Source: Patescibacteria group bacterium | GTDB lineage: Bacteria; Patescibacteria; Microgenomatia; Levybacterales; UBA12049 | Direction: 5' to 3' | DNA length: 5,415 nt | Assembly: GCA_023381035.1 (NCBI GenBank) | Contig: JAMCTK010000048.1 | Coordinates: forward strand, 1-5,415 | Shown: positions 1 to 5,415 of the stretch, piece by piece | Position numbering within the stretch: position 1 is the first letter of the stretch | Layout: each line of letters opens with the position of its first letter | The notes under the pieces: generated by a model | Databases searched by the model: none | What the model was told of the DNA's origin: nothing | The model's input: only the letters and a program-made list of their open reading frames with translations | Made by a program: the position numbers and the translations under genes

Positions 1-35
1 TTTACCCACTTTCATTTATCTACTAAAACTGCTTC

Positions 36-64
36 TTGACATTAATATTTTTTTCAATTATTAT
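36..64 (+). promoter_or_regulatory. Sigma-A type promoter at the left end
   Basis: TTGACA at 36-41 is followed by a 17-base AT-rich spacer and TATTAT at 59-64, a near-perfect housekeeping promoter with ideal spacing. Transcription would begin at about 71-72, right at the edge of the inverted repeat at 74-102, the layout expected of a repressor-controlled promoter. It points toward the transposase remnant and the ars genes. I infer that it once drove the broken arsR copy, and it may still drive the whole region if nothing in between terminates transcription. AT-rich DNA gives false -10 boxes easily, but the exact TTGACA is less likely by chance. Confidence 0.6.
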
Positions 65-73
65 ATGCATAAA

Positions 74-102
74 ATCGATTATATGAATATAATATAATTG
101 AT
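74..102. promoter_or_regulatory. Inverted repeat, possible ArsR-type operator
   Basis: The arms ATCGATTATAT (74-84) and ATATAATTGAT (92-102) match at 10 of 11 positions as an inverted repeat around a 7-base centre. The repeat sits immediately after the predicted transcription start. ArsR/SmtB family repressors bind AT-rich imperfect palindromes overlapping or just downstream of promoters, and arsR sequence lies downstream here. That this ArsR binds it is an inference. The high AT content makes chance palindromes fairly common. Confidence 0.45.
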
Positions 103-116
103 AAATAAAAAAATTT

Positions 117-166
117 AGATTACGAAGCTACAACACCAATAAAATCAGGGCAGATGTAATCTTTTT
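117..166 (+). terminator. Weak hairpin followed by a T run, possible attenuator
   Basis: AGATTAC (117-123) can pair with GTAATCT (156-162), and T residues continue to 166. The 7-base-pair stem is AT-rich and the loop is 32 bases, so as a terminator it is weak. It lies in the leader of the promoter at 36-64, where it could lower read-through. It may equally be chance or part of the IS end. Confidence 0.2.
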
Positions 167-247
167 AACTTAGGTTTTAGGGGACTTTGCCATATTAAAA
201 ATAATTTAGTTTATAAGTTCCAACATAAATTTAAAAAAGGACAATAA

Positions 248-680
248 ATGAATTTTATAGAATTTGAAAAGAAATTTCCAAGTGAAAGAGAGGTGATAGA
301 TTGCTTCTTAAATATTAGATATCCAAATGGCGTCAAATGCAATTTCTGTAATAGCGAAAATGTTTATCGGAGAAAAGACATGTTAAAAGTTTTTAATTGT
401 GCTTTTTGCAATAAAACATTTTCACCACTTAAGAACACAATTTTTGAGAAGACAAGTACGGATTTAAAAAAATGGTTTTATGCAATTCAACTATTTTTTA
501 ACTCTAAAAATGAAATAACTGCAAAACAATTACAACGTGAGATTAAAGTTGAATATAAGACCGCCTGGAGAATATTGCTAAAGATCAGAATAGCTATGGA
601 AAACAAGTTTTATAAAGATTTATATGAGGCAGTATTGAAATAGATGAAACATATGTTAACTGAAAACCGAGAAAAACAAA
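248..680 (+). pseudogene. IS1595-like transposase, broken remnant
   Basis: The open part (248-643, 131 residues) has an N-terminal zinc ribbon with Cys31/Cys34 and Cys51/Cys54, then the conserved FSPLKNTIFEKT-type stretch and a helical region, as in IS1595/ISXO2-like transposases. It ends in TAG at 641, before the DDE nuclease domain. In the frame starting at 634 the sequence continues as IEIDETYVN, the first catalytic-Asp motif of this family, then TGA (661), then KPRKTK. A single lost base near 626-633 (GAGGGC to GAGGC would do) and one stop mutation (TGA, probably from GGA) explain this. All similarity ends at about 680, where arsR sequence begins, so most of the DDE domain is gone. A Shine-Dalgarno-like AAGG precedes the ATG by 7 bases. 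The protein cannot transpose DNA. I could not confirm terminal inverted repeats. Confidence 0.8.
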
Positions 681-856
681 AGGTCAAAGTATTCTGACAT
701 CTTACTATTTTAAGATATGCAGGCTTAGTAAAGTATAGAAGAGAAGGCAAATGGGTTTATTATTCTCTTGCGGATGGCAAGGTTGTATTTTTGAAAATTT
801 ATTTAAAAGTTGTTAAAAGCCTAGGTAAAAAAAGATTTAATATTAGGAGGAAATGA
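681..856 (+). pseudogene. Partial, broken copy of arsR
   Basis: Bases 681-770 align without gaps to 1050-1139 of the intact arsR, with 78 of 90 identical by my count. This covers the DNA recognition helix and the following beta wing (HLTILRYAGLV, then WVYYSL). The start, the metal-binding motif and the first half of the gene are missing; the transposase remnant abuts instead. A TGA at 695-697 replaces the Arg codon of the recognition helix (SRH in the intact gene). Beyond 770 similarity resumes around GAAAATTTATT (793) with the offset changed by one base, showing a frameshift. The frame then runs open to TGA at 854-856. Its divergence from the intact gene argues against a very recent tandem duplication. 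It cannot make a functional repressor. Confidence 0.85.
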
Positions 857-883
857 AAGTGGGTAAAAATAAGATTATAAAGC

Positions 884-904
884 TTATTATATATGAAAAA
901 TCGA
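884..904. repeat. Second copy of promoter/operator-like element
   Basis: TTATTATAT (884-892) and AAAATCGA (897-904) recur with exactly the same 13-base offset as at 58-66 and 71-78, where they form the -10 region and the start of the inverted repeat of the left promoter. Only the four bases between them differ. Here no -35 box stands 17 bases upstream of TATTAT (862-867 reads GGTAAA), so this looks like a promoter half-copy or a retained repressor-binding sequence just upstream of arsR. Chance similarity in AT-rich DNA remains possible. Confidence 0.4.
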
Positions 905-928
905 ATATATATATTATAGGAGATAAAA

Positions 929-1291
929 ATGCAACAGTATATTGATTTATTTAAAGCACTTGCCGACGAAACACGTCTGAGAATTGTAGTACTGCTTTCT
1001 GAGAAAGAACTTTGCGTCTGCCAGATTGAGTCAGCATTGGTTCTTTCACAGGTCAAAGTATCCCGGCATCTTACTATTTTAAGATATGCAGGATTAGTAA
1101 GATGCAGGCGTGAAGGCACATGGGTTTATTATTCTCTTGTGGAGCCAAAAAATAAAATTGAAGAAAATTTATTTGAAAGTTTCAAAAAGCATTTGCGCAA
1201 AGAAAAGTTTTTTTCGCGAGATTTATCAAATATGAAAGAATGCATCAGCCAACCTTTAAAGGCAATTGCAGAAATGTCAAAAAAAATGTAG
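929..1291 (+). CDS. arsR: ArsR family arsenic-responsive repressor
   Basis: This 120-residue protein is a complete winged-helix ArsR/SmtB repressor of normal length. LFKALADETRLRIV (7-20) is the typical N-terminal helix region. ELCVC (27-31) is the alpha-3 metal-binding motif with Cys29 and Cys31. VKVSRHLTILRYAGLV (42-57) is the recognition helix and REGTWVYYSL (61-70) the beta wing. In the family, As(III) or Sb(III) binding to the Cys-X-Cys motif releases the operator. The third thiolate of the E. coli R773 protein (CxCxxC) is absent: residue 34 is Glu. Cys59 or Cys105 could supply another ligand, but that is speculation. The ATG is supported by AGGAG at 918-922, six bases upstream. The gene is first in the operon and probably controls the ATPase, arsD and arsA. 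The function class is firm; the exact inducer is inferred from the arsDA neighbours. Confidence 0.95.
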   Translation: MQQYIDLFKALADETRLRIVVLLSEKELCVCQIESALVLSQVKVSRHLTILRYAGLVRCRREGTWVYYSLVEPKNKIEENLFESFKKHLRKEKFFSRDLSNMKECISQPLKAIAEMSKKM

Positions 1292-1400
1292 GTATCCACT
1301 ATATGCCATAGCTTTGTCTGGCAAGCTTGCAATAAGAGGATATTTAAGATGCTAAAAACAAAAAAGTTGGCAAGCCAGTTTATTCTAATTTTATATGCTA

Positions 1401-1416
1401 GAGAGGTTTTAAATTG
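1401..1416 (+). promoter_or_regulatory. Ribosome binding site deciding a TTG start
   Basis: GAGAGG at 1401-1406 lies seven bases before TTG at 1414. An in-frame stop (TAG, 1399-1401) closes the frame just upstream, so no earlier start exists. The first in-frame ATG (1522, residue 37) has no recognisable Shine-Dalgarno site. The TTG is therefore the better start for the ATPase. Confidence 0.6.
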
Positions 1417-3378
1417 TATTGGTCATTAAAGAGAAAGCAGGATGATAAACCGATAAAAAAAAGCAAGGAAGATATCTGCCAAAATGATGTTTGCTTAGTC
1501 GGCAAACAGCAAAGAATCAAAATGAGCCAGAATAAAAAAAATGTAATCCACCTTAGCGCGGTTGGGCTGCTTCTTTTAATTAGCTGGCTTTTTGGAAAAA
1601 TGTCTATCTTGCCACTTCGTCTTGTGGATGCCCTTTTGCTCCTTGCCGTTTTTTTAGGGTACCCGATTTATATAAAGGCAGCGAAGTCACTTATAAAGGG
1701 CAAAATCGGCGTACCGCTTTTTGTGACAATAGCCGAAATTGCTTCTGTGATAATCGGCGAGTATTTGGCAGCCGGGACAGTCGTATTTATCATCCTATCA
1801 GGGACGTATCTTGAGGATTTTATCCTTGATAGAACCCGGGGAGCTATTAAAAAGCTTATTGAGATGACTCCTAAAACAGCTCGTCTTATGAATGATGGTC
1901 AGGAATCAGAAGTTGATGTAAAACAGGTGAAAATCAACGACCTCGTTCTTGTAAAACCAGGGGAGAAGATACCTGTTGATGGAAAGGTTGTGTCTGGATA
2001 CAGTGCGGTCGACCAAGCTCCTATCACAGGTGAGTCAATGCCAGTTGATAAAAACCCAGGGGATTTAGTGTTTGCAGGTACTTTAAATCAGAGCGGTGTC
2101 CTTAAGATAAAAACAGACAAAGTGGCAGAAGATACTACCCTTGCCCACATGATTCATCTAGTGGAGGAGGCACAAGAAAAAAAAGCTCCAATACAAAATA
2201 TAGCCGACCGTTTTACCACATATTTTCTGCCTGCTATTCTGATCTTAAGTGGTGTTGTCTATATCTTCAGTCACTCGCTTGTAAGATCTGTAACCATCCT
2301 CCTTGTAGCTTGTCCATGTGCCATGGCTCTGGCTGTGCCTATTGCTGTTGTTGGTGCGATTGGCAATGCAAGCAGGAGAGGAATTATCATCAAAGGTGGA
2401 ACCTTTGTAGAGCGCTTGCAAAATGCTGATACTGTTGTGTTTGATAAAACAGGAACACTTACGTATGGAAAACCTAAGATTACTGACATCGTAAGTTTAA
2501 ATAACAATAAGACTGAAGATATTCTGGAGGTAGCAGCAATCGCCGAGAAATTTTCAGAGCACCCCCTTGCAAGGGCAATACTGGACAAAGCAAATGAGAT
2601 AGGTATAGCAGCTACTGATCCTGAAAAATTTGAAGCAATTTTGGGCAAAGGCGTTATTGCTCAACATGAAGGGCAAACAATCCTGACCGGAACTTTTAAG
2701 TTGATGGAAGAGAAAGAGATTGTGATTGTGGATGAACATCTGAATACGATTAAAGACCTTGAGAATAAAGGAGCAACTGTCCTACTGGTTGCTCGTGACA
2801 GTAAGTTAATTGGTCTGATTGCGGTGAGAGACGTTGGTAAAGATGGGCTGTCTGAAGAAATTGAAAGTCTTAGATCACTTGGGATGGAAAGAATCGTAAT
2901 GCTGTCAGGGGATAACCGCATTGTGTCAGAGGCAGTTGCTAATTCTCTGGGGATTAAAGAGATTGCATCCGACCTGCTTCCAGAAGAGAAAGTATCATAT
3001 TTAGATCGATTAAAAAAAGACGGCCATGTAGTTGTTATGGTTGGTGACGGTGTGAATGATGCACCAGCACTGGCTTCTGCTGACATTGGGATAGCAATGG
3101 GAACCGCAGGCACCGATGTGGCAATTGAGGCTGCGGACGTAGCCTTACTTGGTGACGAGCTTTCAAAGGTTAGTTATGTGATAAGTTTAAGCCGCAAGGC
3201 GTTCCAAAAGATGAAGGTAAACATTGTCTTTGCCATTATCTGGAATGTGATTGGACTGAGCTTAGCATCCTTGGGCTATCTTACCCCTACTTTTGGAGCA
3301 ATCCTTCAGGAGGTAGGCTGCATTTCCGTTGTAATTAACTCATCGTTACTCCTTTTTTATAAAGGGGGTAAGGGATAA
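1414..3378 (+). CDS. P1B-type heavy-metal translocating ATPase, no HMA domain
   Basis: This 654-residue membrane pump would export a heavy-metal ion using ATP. Visible landmarks are TGES (205-208, actuator), the CPC metal site in a membrane helix (Cys300-Pro-Cys302, followed by AMALAVP), DKTGT with phosphorylated Asp344, the P1B-specific HP pair (383-384), SGD (498-500) in place of the usual TGD, and GDGVNDAP (544-551). Hydrophobic segments lie at about 44-62, 65-90, 98-137 (two), 272-288, 292-317 and 603-649 (two), giving the usual eight. There is no N-terminal CxxC HMA domain, only a short charged tail with Cys22 and Cys27. The last two helices carry Trp610-Asn611 and a GCISVVINSS stretch with Cys636; they match neither the Cu (YN/MxxSS) nor the Zn/Cd (Asp-Gly) signature cleanly, so the metal is unassigned. 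It lies 122 bases after arsR and 34 before arsD, which suggests co-transcription. It looks richer in G+C than arsD/arsA, hinting at a different origin. Confidence 0.93.
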   Translation: MYWSLKRKQDDKPIKKSKEDICQNDVCLVGKQQRIKMSQNKKNVIHLSAVGLLLLISWLFGKMSILPLRLVDALLLLAVFLGYPIYIKAAKSLIKGKIGVPLFVTIAEIASVIIGEYLAAGTVVFIILSGTYLEDFILDRTRGAIKKLIEMTPKTARLMNDGQESEVDVKQVKINDLVLVKPGEKIPVDGKVVSGYSAVDQAPITGESMPVDKNPGDLVFAGTLNQSGVLKIKTDKVAEDTTLAHMIHLVEEAQEKKAPIQNIADRFTTYFLPAILILSGVVYIFSHSLVRSVTILLVACPCAMALAVPIAVVGAIGNASRRGIIIKGGTFVERLQNADTVVFDKTGTLTYGKPKITDIVSLNNNKTEDILEVAAIAEKFSEHPLARAILDKANEIGIAATDPEKFEAILGKGVIAQHEGQTILTGTFKLMEEKEIVIVDEHLNTIKDLENKGATVLLVARDSKLIGLIAVRDVGKDGLSEEIESLRSLGMERIVMLSGDNRIVSEAVANSLGIKEIASDLLPEEKVSYLDRLKKDGHVVVMVGDGVNDAPALASADIGIAMGTAGTDVAIEAADVALLGDELSKVSYVISLSRKAFQKMKVNIVFAIIWNVIGLSLASLGYLTPTFGAILQEVGCISVVINSSLLLFYKGGKG

Positions 3379-3412
3379 AAAAGTTTAAAAATTCTATAAT
3401 GGAGGTATTAAA

Positions 3413-3745
3413 ATGTCAGAAAATAATTTAATTATATATGAAGGAGCGATGTGCTGTTACTCAGGCGTTTGTGGGCCCGAACCAGATAAGGAATTAATAG
3501 AATTTAACGAAACATTAAAAAATATAAGTAAGGAGTTCAGTGATTTAGAAATTATTAGAGCAAGCCTATCGTTTGATGTAAAGATGTTTCTGGAAAATAA
3601 GAAAATTTTTCAATTGGTCAAAGAAAATGGAAAAGAAGTTCTTCCAATCACTGCAATTAATGGAAAAATTATTTCCAAAAAGAGATATCTGAAATTTAAT
3701 GAGCTTAAAGAAGAATTAGCCAAAAATATTAATGTAAAAAATTAG
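3413..3745 (+). CDS. arsD: ArsD arsenic metallochaperone
   Basis: This 110-residue protein delivers As(III) to the ArsA ATPase and, in some systems, weakly represses the operon. The N-terminal AMCCYSGVCG stretch holds Cys14, Cys15 and Cys20, the counterparts of Cys12, Cys13 and Cys18 of E. coli R773 ArsD that form the As(III) site. The LPITAINGKIISKKRY stretch (77-92) corresponds to the later part of the thioredoxin-like fold. The two C-terminal vicinal Cys pairs of the R773 protein are absent and the chain ends earlier; known work on R773 ArsD indicates these are not needed for chaperone activity. GGAGG at 3401-3405, seven bases before the ATG, is a strong ribosome binding site. The gene ends 21 bases before arsA, consistent with an arsDA pair made together. 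Confidence 0.96.
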   Translation: MSENNLIIYEGAMCCYSGVCGPEPDKELIEFNETLKNISKEFSDLEIIRASLSFDVKMFLENKKIFQLVKENGKEVLPITAINGKIISKKRYLKFNELKEELAKNINVKN

Positions 3746-3766
3746 TTAAAAAAGGATTTGAGCAAA

Positions 3767-5415
3767 ATGAACAGATTAATAGAACCAAATATAAAAAATG
3801 AGACAAAATATATATTTTTTAGCGGTAAGGGCGGAGTAGGTAAAAGCACCATGAGCTGCGCCACAGCTGTATGGCTTGCCAATAAAGGATATAAAACTTT
3901 GCTTGTAACAACAGATCCTGCTCCAAATCTGGGAGATATTTTTGAACAGGAAATAGGAGCCAAAATTACTCAAATTGATGGCATTAAAAATCTTTTTTCT
4001 ATTGAAATAGATCCAGACATTGCATCAGATGTATACAGAGAAAGAATCATTTCACCGATGAGAGAAATTCTGGATGAAAAAAGTCTTCAGGCAATAAAAG
4101 AACAATTAAATAGCCCCTGCATTGAAGAGGTAGCGGCTTTTGATAAATTTATAGAATATATGGATGATCCTCAATATGAGGTTGTAATATTTGATACAGC
4201 TCCCACTGGGCATACAATAAGGCTTCTTGAACTTCCTTCAGGCTGGAGTGAAACATTGCAAAAAAGCGCTTCAACCTGTATAGGACCAGGAGCATCTTTG
4301 CAGAGCGCAAAATTAAAATATGAGAAAGCCATTACCTATCTTCAGGATAAAAACAAAACTTCATTTATATTTGTCTTAAAACCAGAGAACTCTTCAATAA
4401 TTGAAACAAAAAGAAGCATTAAAGAAATTTCTAAATTAGGTATTAAAACAAGCTCCCTTATTGTAAATGGATTATTACCCGAAGAGGCAATTACTGATAA
4501 CTTTTTTGAAAAGAAAAAAGAAGAAGAATTGGTAAATGTTGAAAAAATTGAGGAAGAGTTTAAATATTTAACTAAAATATTTTATCCCTTAAGAGAATCT
4601 GAATTATCAGGAATAAGATTATTGGAGTCCGTAGGCAGATTTTTATATGATGGGCAAAAAGAGGAAGATGTAGCAGATTTATCCAAAAAAGATACTTTTG
4701 AATATATGGATGAATTTGATATCACAAATAACAATAAAGACATTTATGATTTATTCCACCCAGAAAAAAATGAAACCCGATATATTTTCTTTACCGGTAA
4801 AGGTGGGGTTGGCAAAAGCTCAATTGCATGTATAACTTCTGTATATCTTGCAGAGAGAGGTTTAAAGACCTTGATAGTTACAACTGATCCGGCTTCTCAT
4901 TTAAATGATATTTTTGGACAAAAAATTGATCATACTCCAAAAGAAATTACAGGTGTAAGTAATCTATTTGCTGCAAGGATAGATCAGAAAAAAGCTTTGA
5001 AAGAATATAAAAAGAGGATTTTAGAAGCAGTAAAAGATCAGGACATGGAAACAAAAAAATCTGTGGAAGAAGACTTAAATTCACCCTGTGCTGAGGAAAT
5101 GTCTGCATTTGAAAAGTTCATGAGCTATTTTGAGCCAAATGGGTATGATGTTGTAATCTTTGACACTGCACCTACCGGGCATACCTTAAGGCTGCTTGAA
5201 CTTCCTACTGACTGGAAAGGTTTTATTGATCTGGGCTCTTTGGCAAAAAAAACTTCAGAGGACACAAAAAATAAGTATATGCACGTTATAGAGACTATGC
5301 GTGATGGCAAAAAAAGTACCTTTATCTTTGTTATGTATCCTGAATATACTCCGATAATTGAGGCATGGCGGGCATCCGAAGATTTAAAAAAACAAGTGGG
5401 TATAAACACTTCAAT
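3767..5415 (+). CDS. arsA: ArsA arsenite-stimulated ATPase, two-domain, 3' partial
   Basis: The frame is open from ATG 3767 to the window end (549 complete codons), with no stop. ArsA is the cytosolic ATPase that takes As(III) from ArsD and drives an ArsB or Acr3 permease. Two homologous halves are fused. A1 has the P-loop GKGGVGKST (20-28), DPAPNLGD starting at Asp50, and DTAPTGHT starting at Asp143. A2 has GKGGVGKSS (344-352), DPASHLND starting at Asp374, and DTAPTGHT starting at Asp466. A charged linker covers about 288-336. The three metal-site cysteines are present: Cys118 (SPCIEE), Cys171 (TCIGP) and Cys441 (SPCAEE), matching Cys113, Cys172 and Cys422 of the R773 enzyme. That enzyme has 583 residues, so only a few dozen are probably missing here. 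AAGGA at 3752-3756 serves the ATG; a TTG at 3758 in the same frame sits too close to it. Confidence 0.97.
   Translation, partial: MNRLIEPNIKNETKYIFFSGKGGVGKSTMSCATAVWLANKGYKTLLVTTDPAPNLGDIFEQEIGAKITQIDGIKNLFSIEIDPDIASDVYRERIISPMREILDEKSLQAIKEQLNSPCIEEVAAFDKFIEYMDDPQYEVVIFDTAPTGHTIRLLELPSGWSETLQKSASTCIGPGASLQSAKLKYEKAITYLQDKNKTSFIFVLKPENSSIIETKRSIKEISKLGIKTSSLIVNGLLPEEAITDNFFEKKKEEELVNVEKIEEEFKYLTKIFYPLRESELSGIRLLESVGRFLYDGQKEEDVADLSKKDTFEYMDEFDITNNNKDIYDLFHPEKNETRYIFFTGKGGVGKSSIACITSVYLAERGLKTLIVTTDPASHLNDIFGQKIDHTPKEITGVSNLFAARIDQKKALKEYKKRILEAVKDQDMETKKSVEEDLNSPCAEEMSAFEKFMSYFEPNGYDVVIFDTAPTGHTLRLLELPTDWKGFIDLGSLAKKTSEDTKNKYMHVIETMRDGKKSTFIFVMYPEYTPIIEAWRASEDLKKQVGINTS

Noticed and set aside
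799..1119. Minus-strand open frame across the arsR copy and the arsR start
   Set aside because: It overlaps the clear + strand arsR and its pseudogene, and shows no family motif.
1321..1330. GCAAGCTTGC as a terminator after arsR
   Set aside because: It is a loop-less palindrome with no following T run, so it cannot form a normal intrinsic terminator.
1367..1396. TTGGCA followed 17-18 bases later by TTTATA/TTATAT, a possible promoter for the ATPase
   Set aside because: The start would fall at about 1402, inside the GAGAGG ribosome binding site of the TTG start, and no later start has a binding site.
2271..3113. Long minus-strand open frames opposite the ATPase gene
   Set aside because: The + strand encodes an unbroken P1B ATPase with all motifs; the minus frames are low-complexity Ser/Thr/Pro-rich shadows without recognisable domains or ribosome binding sites.
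3395..3400. Perfect TATAAT just before arsD
   Set aside because: No -35 box stands at the right distance (3372-3377 reads GGGATA), and transcription would begin at or beyond the Shine-Dalgarno site, leaving arsD without a usable leader.
3742..3973. Two minus-strand open frames at the start of arsA
   Set aside because: They mirror the A1 P-loop region of arsA, which is certain on the + strand.
3767..5415. Internal similarity of the two arsA halves as a recent gene duplication
   Set aside because: The two-half structure is the standard ArsA architecture, and the halves are clearly diverged.
1..5415. CRISPR arrays, tRNA or rRNA genes
   Set aside because: I saw no regularly spaced repeats and no tRNA- or rRNA-like stretches on either strand.

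Overview
The window carries the first part of an arsenic/metal resistance operon from a low-GC, AT-rich bacterium, most likely a clostridial-type Firmicute. Support for that assignment is the strong A/G-rich Shine-Dalgarno sites, the AT-rich codon use, a TTG start, and the ArsD/ArsA protein types. Every real gene lies on the + strand. The opposite-strand open frames are shadows of these genes.

Bases 1-250 hold a consensus-like promoter (TTGACA, 17 bases, TATTAT) with a 10/11-matched inverted repeat just downstream, placed like an ArsR-type operator. Bases 248-680 are the wreck of an IS1595-like transposase gene. Its zinc ribbon is intact, but the frame breaks just before the DDE catalytic domain and the first catalytic-domain motif (IDETYVN) continues in another frame before a stop. 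At about 680-683 the remnant is joined directly to a broken partial copy of arsR (681-856), which is 78/90 identical without gaps to the intact arsR that follows.

Bases 929-5415 are the working part: arsR (929-1291), a P1B-type heavy-metal ATPase with a TTG start and no N-terminal HMA domain (1414-3378), arsD (3413-3745), and a full two-domain arsA (3767 to the window end, 3' end outside). In the usual scheme ArsR represses the operon until As(III)/Sb(III) binds, ArsD hands As(III) to ArsA, and ArsA energises an ArsB or Acr3 efflux permease. No ArsB/Acr3 lies in the window; it may follow arsA. The unusual feature is the P1B ATPase between arsR and arsDA, which may give the operon a second metal specificity.

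The left end looks like a recombination scar: a promoter plus operator, an IS insertion, a deletion that fused the IS to a first arsR, and a second arsR beside a partial copy of the promoter/operator sequence. I see nothing here that amounts to a wholly new system. The points most worth checking are the P1B pump inside an ars operon and the arsR duplication/IS scar.
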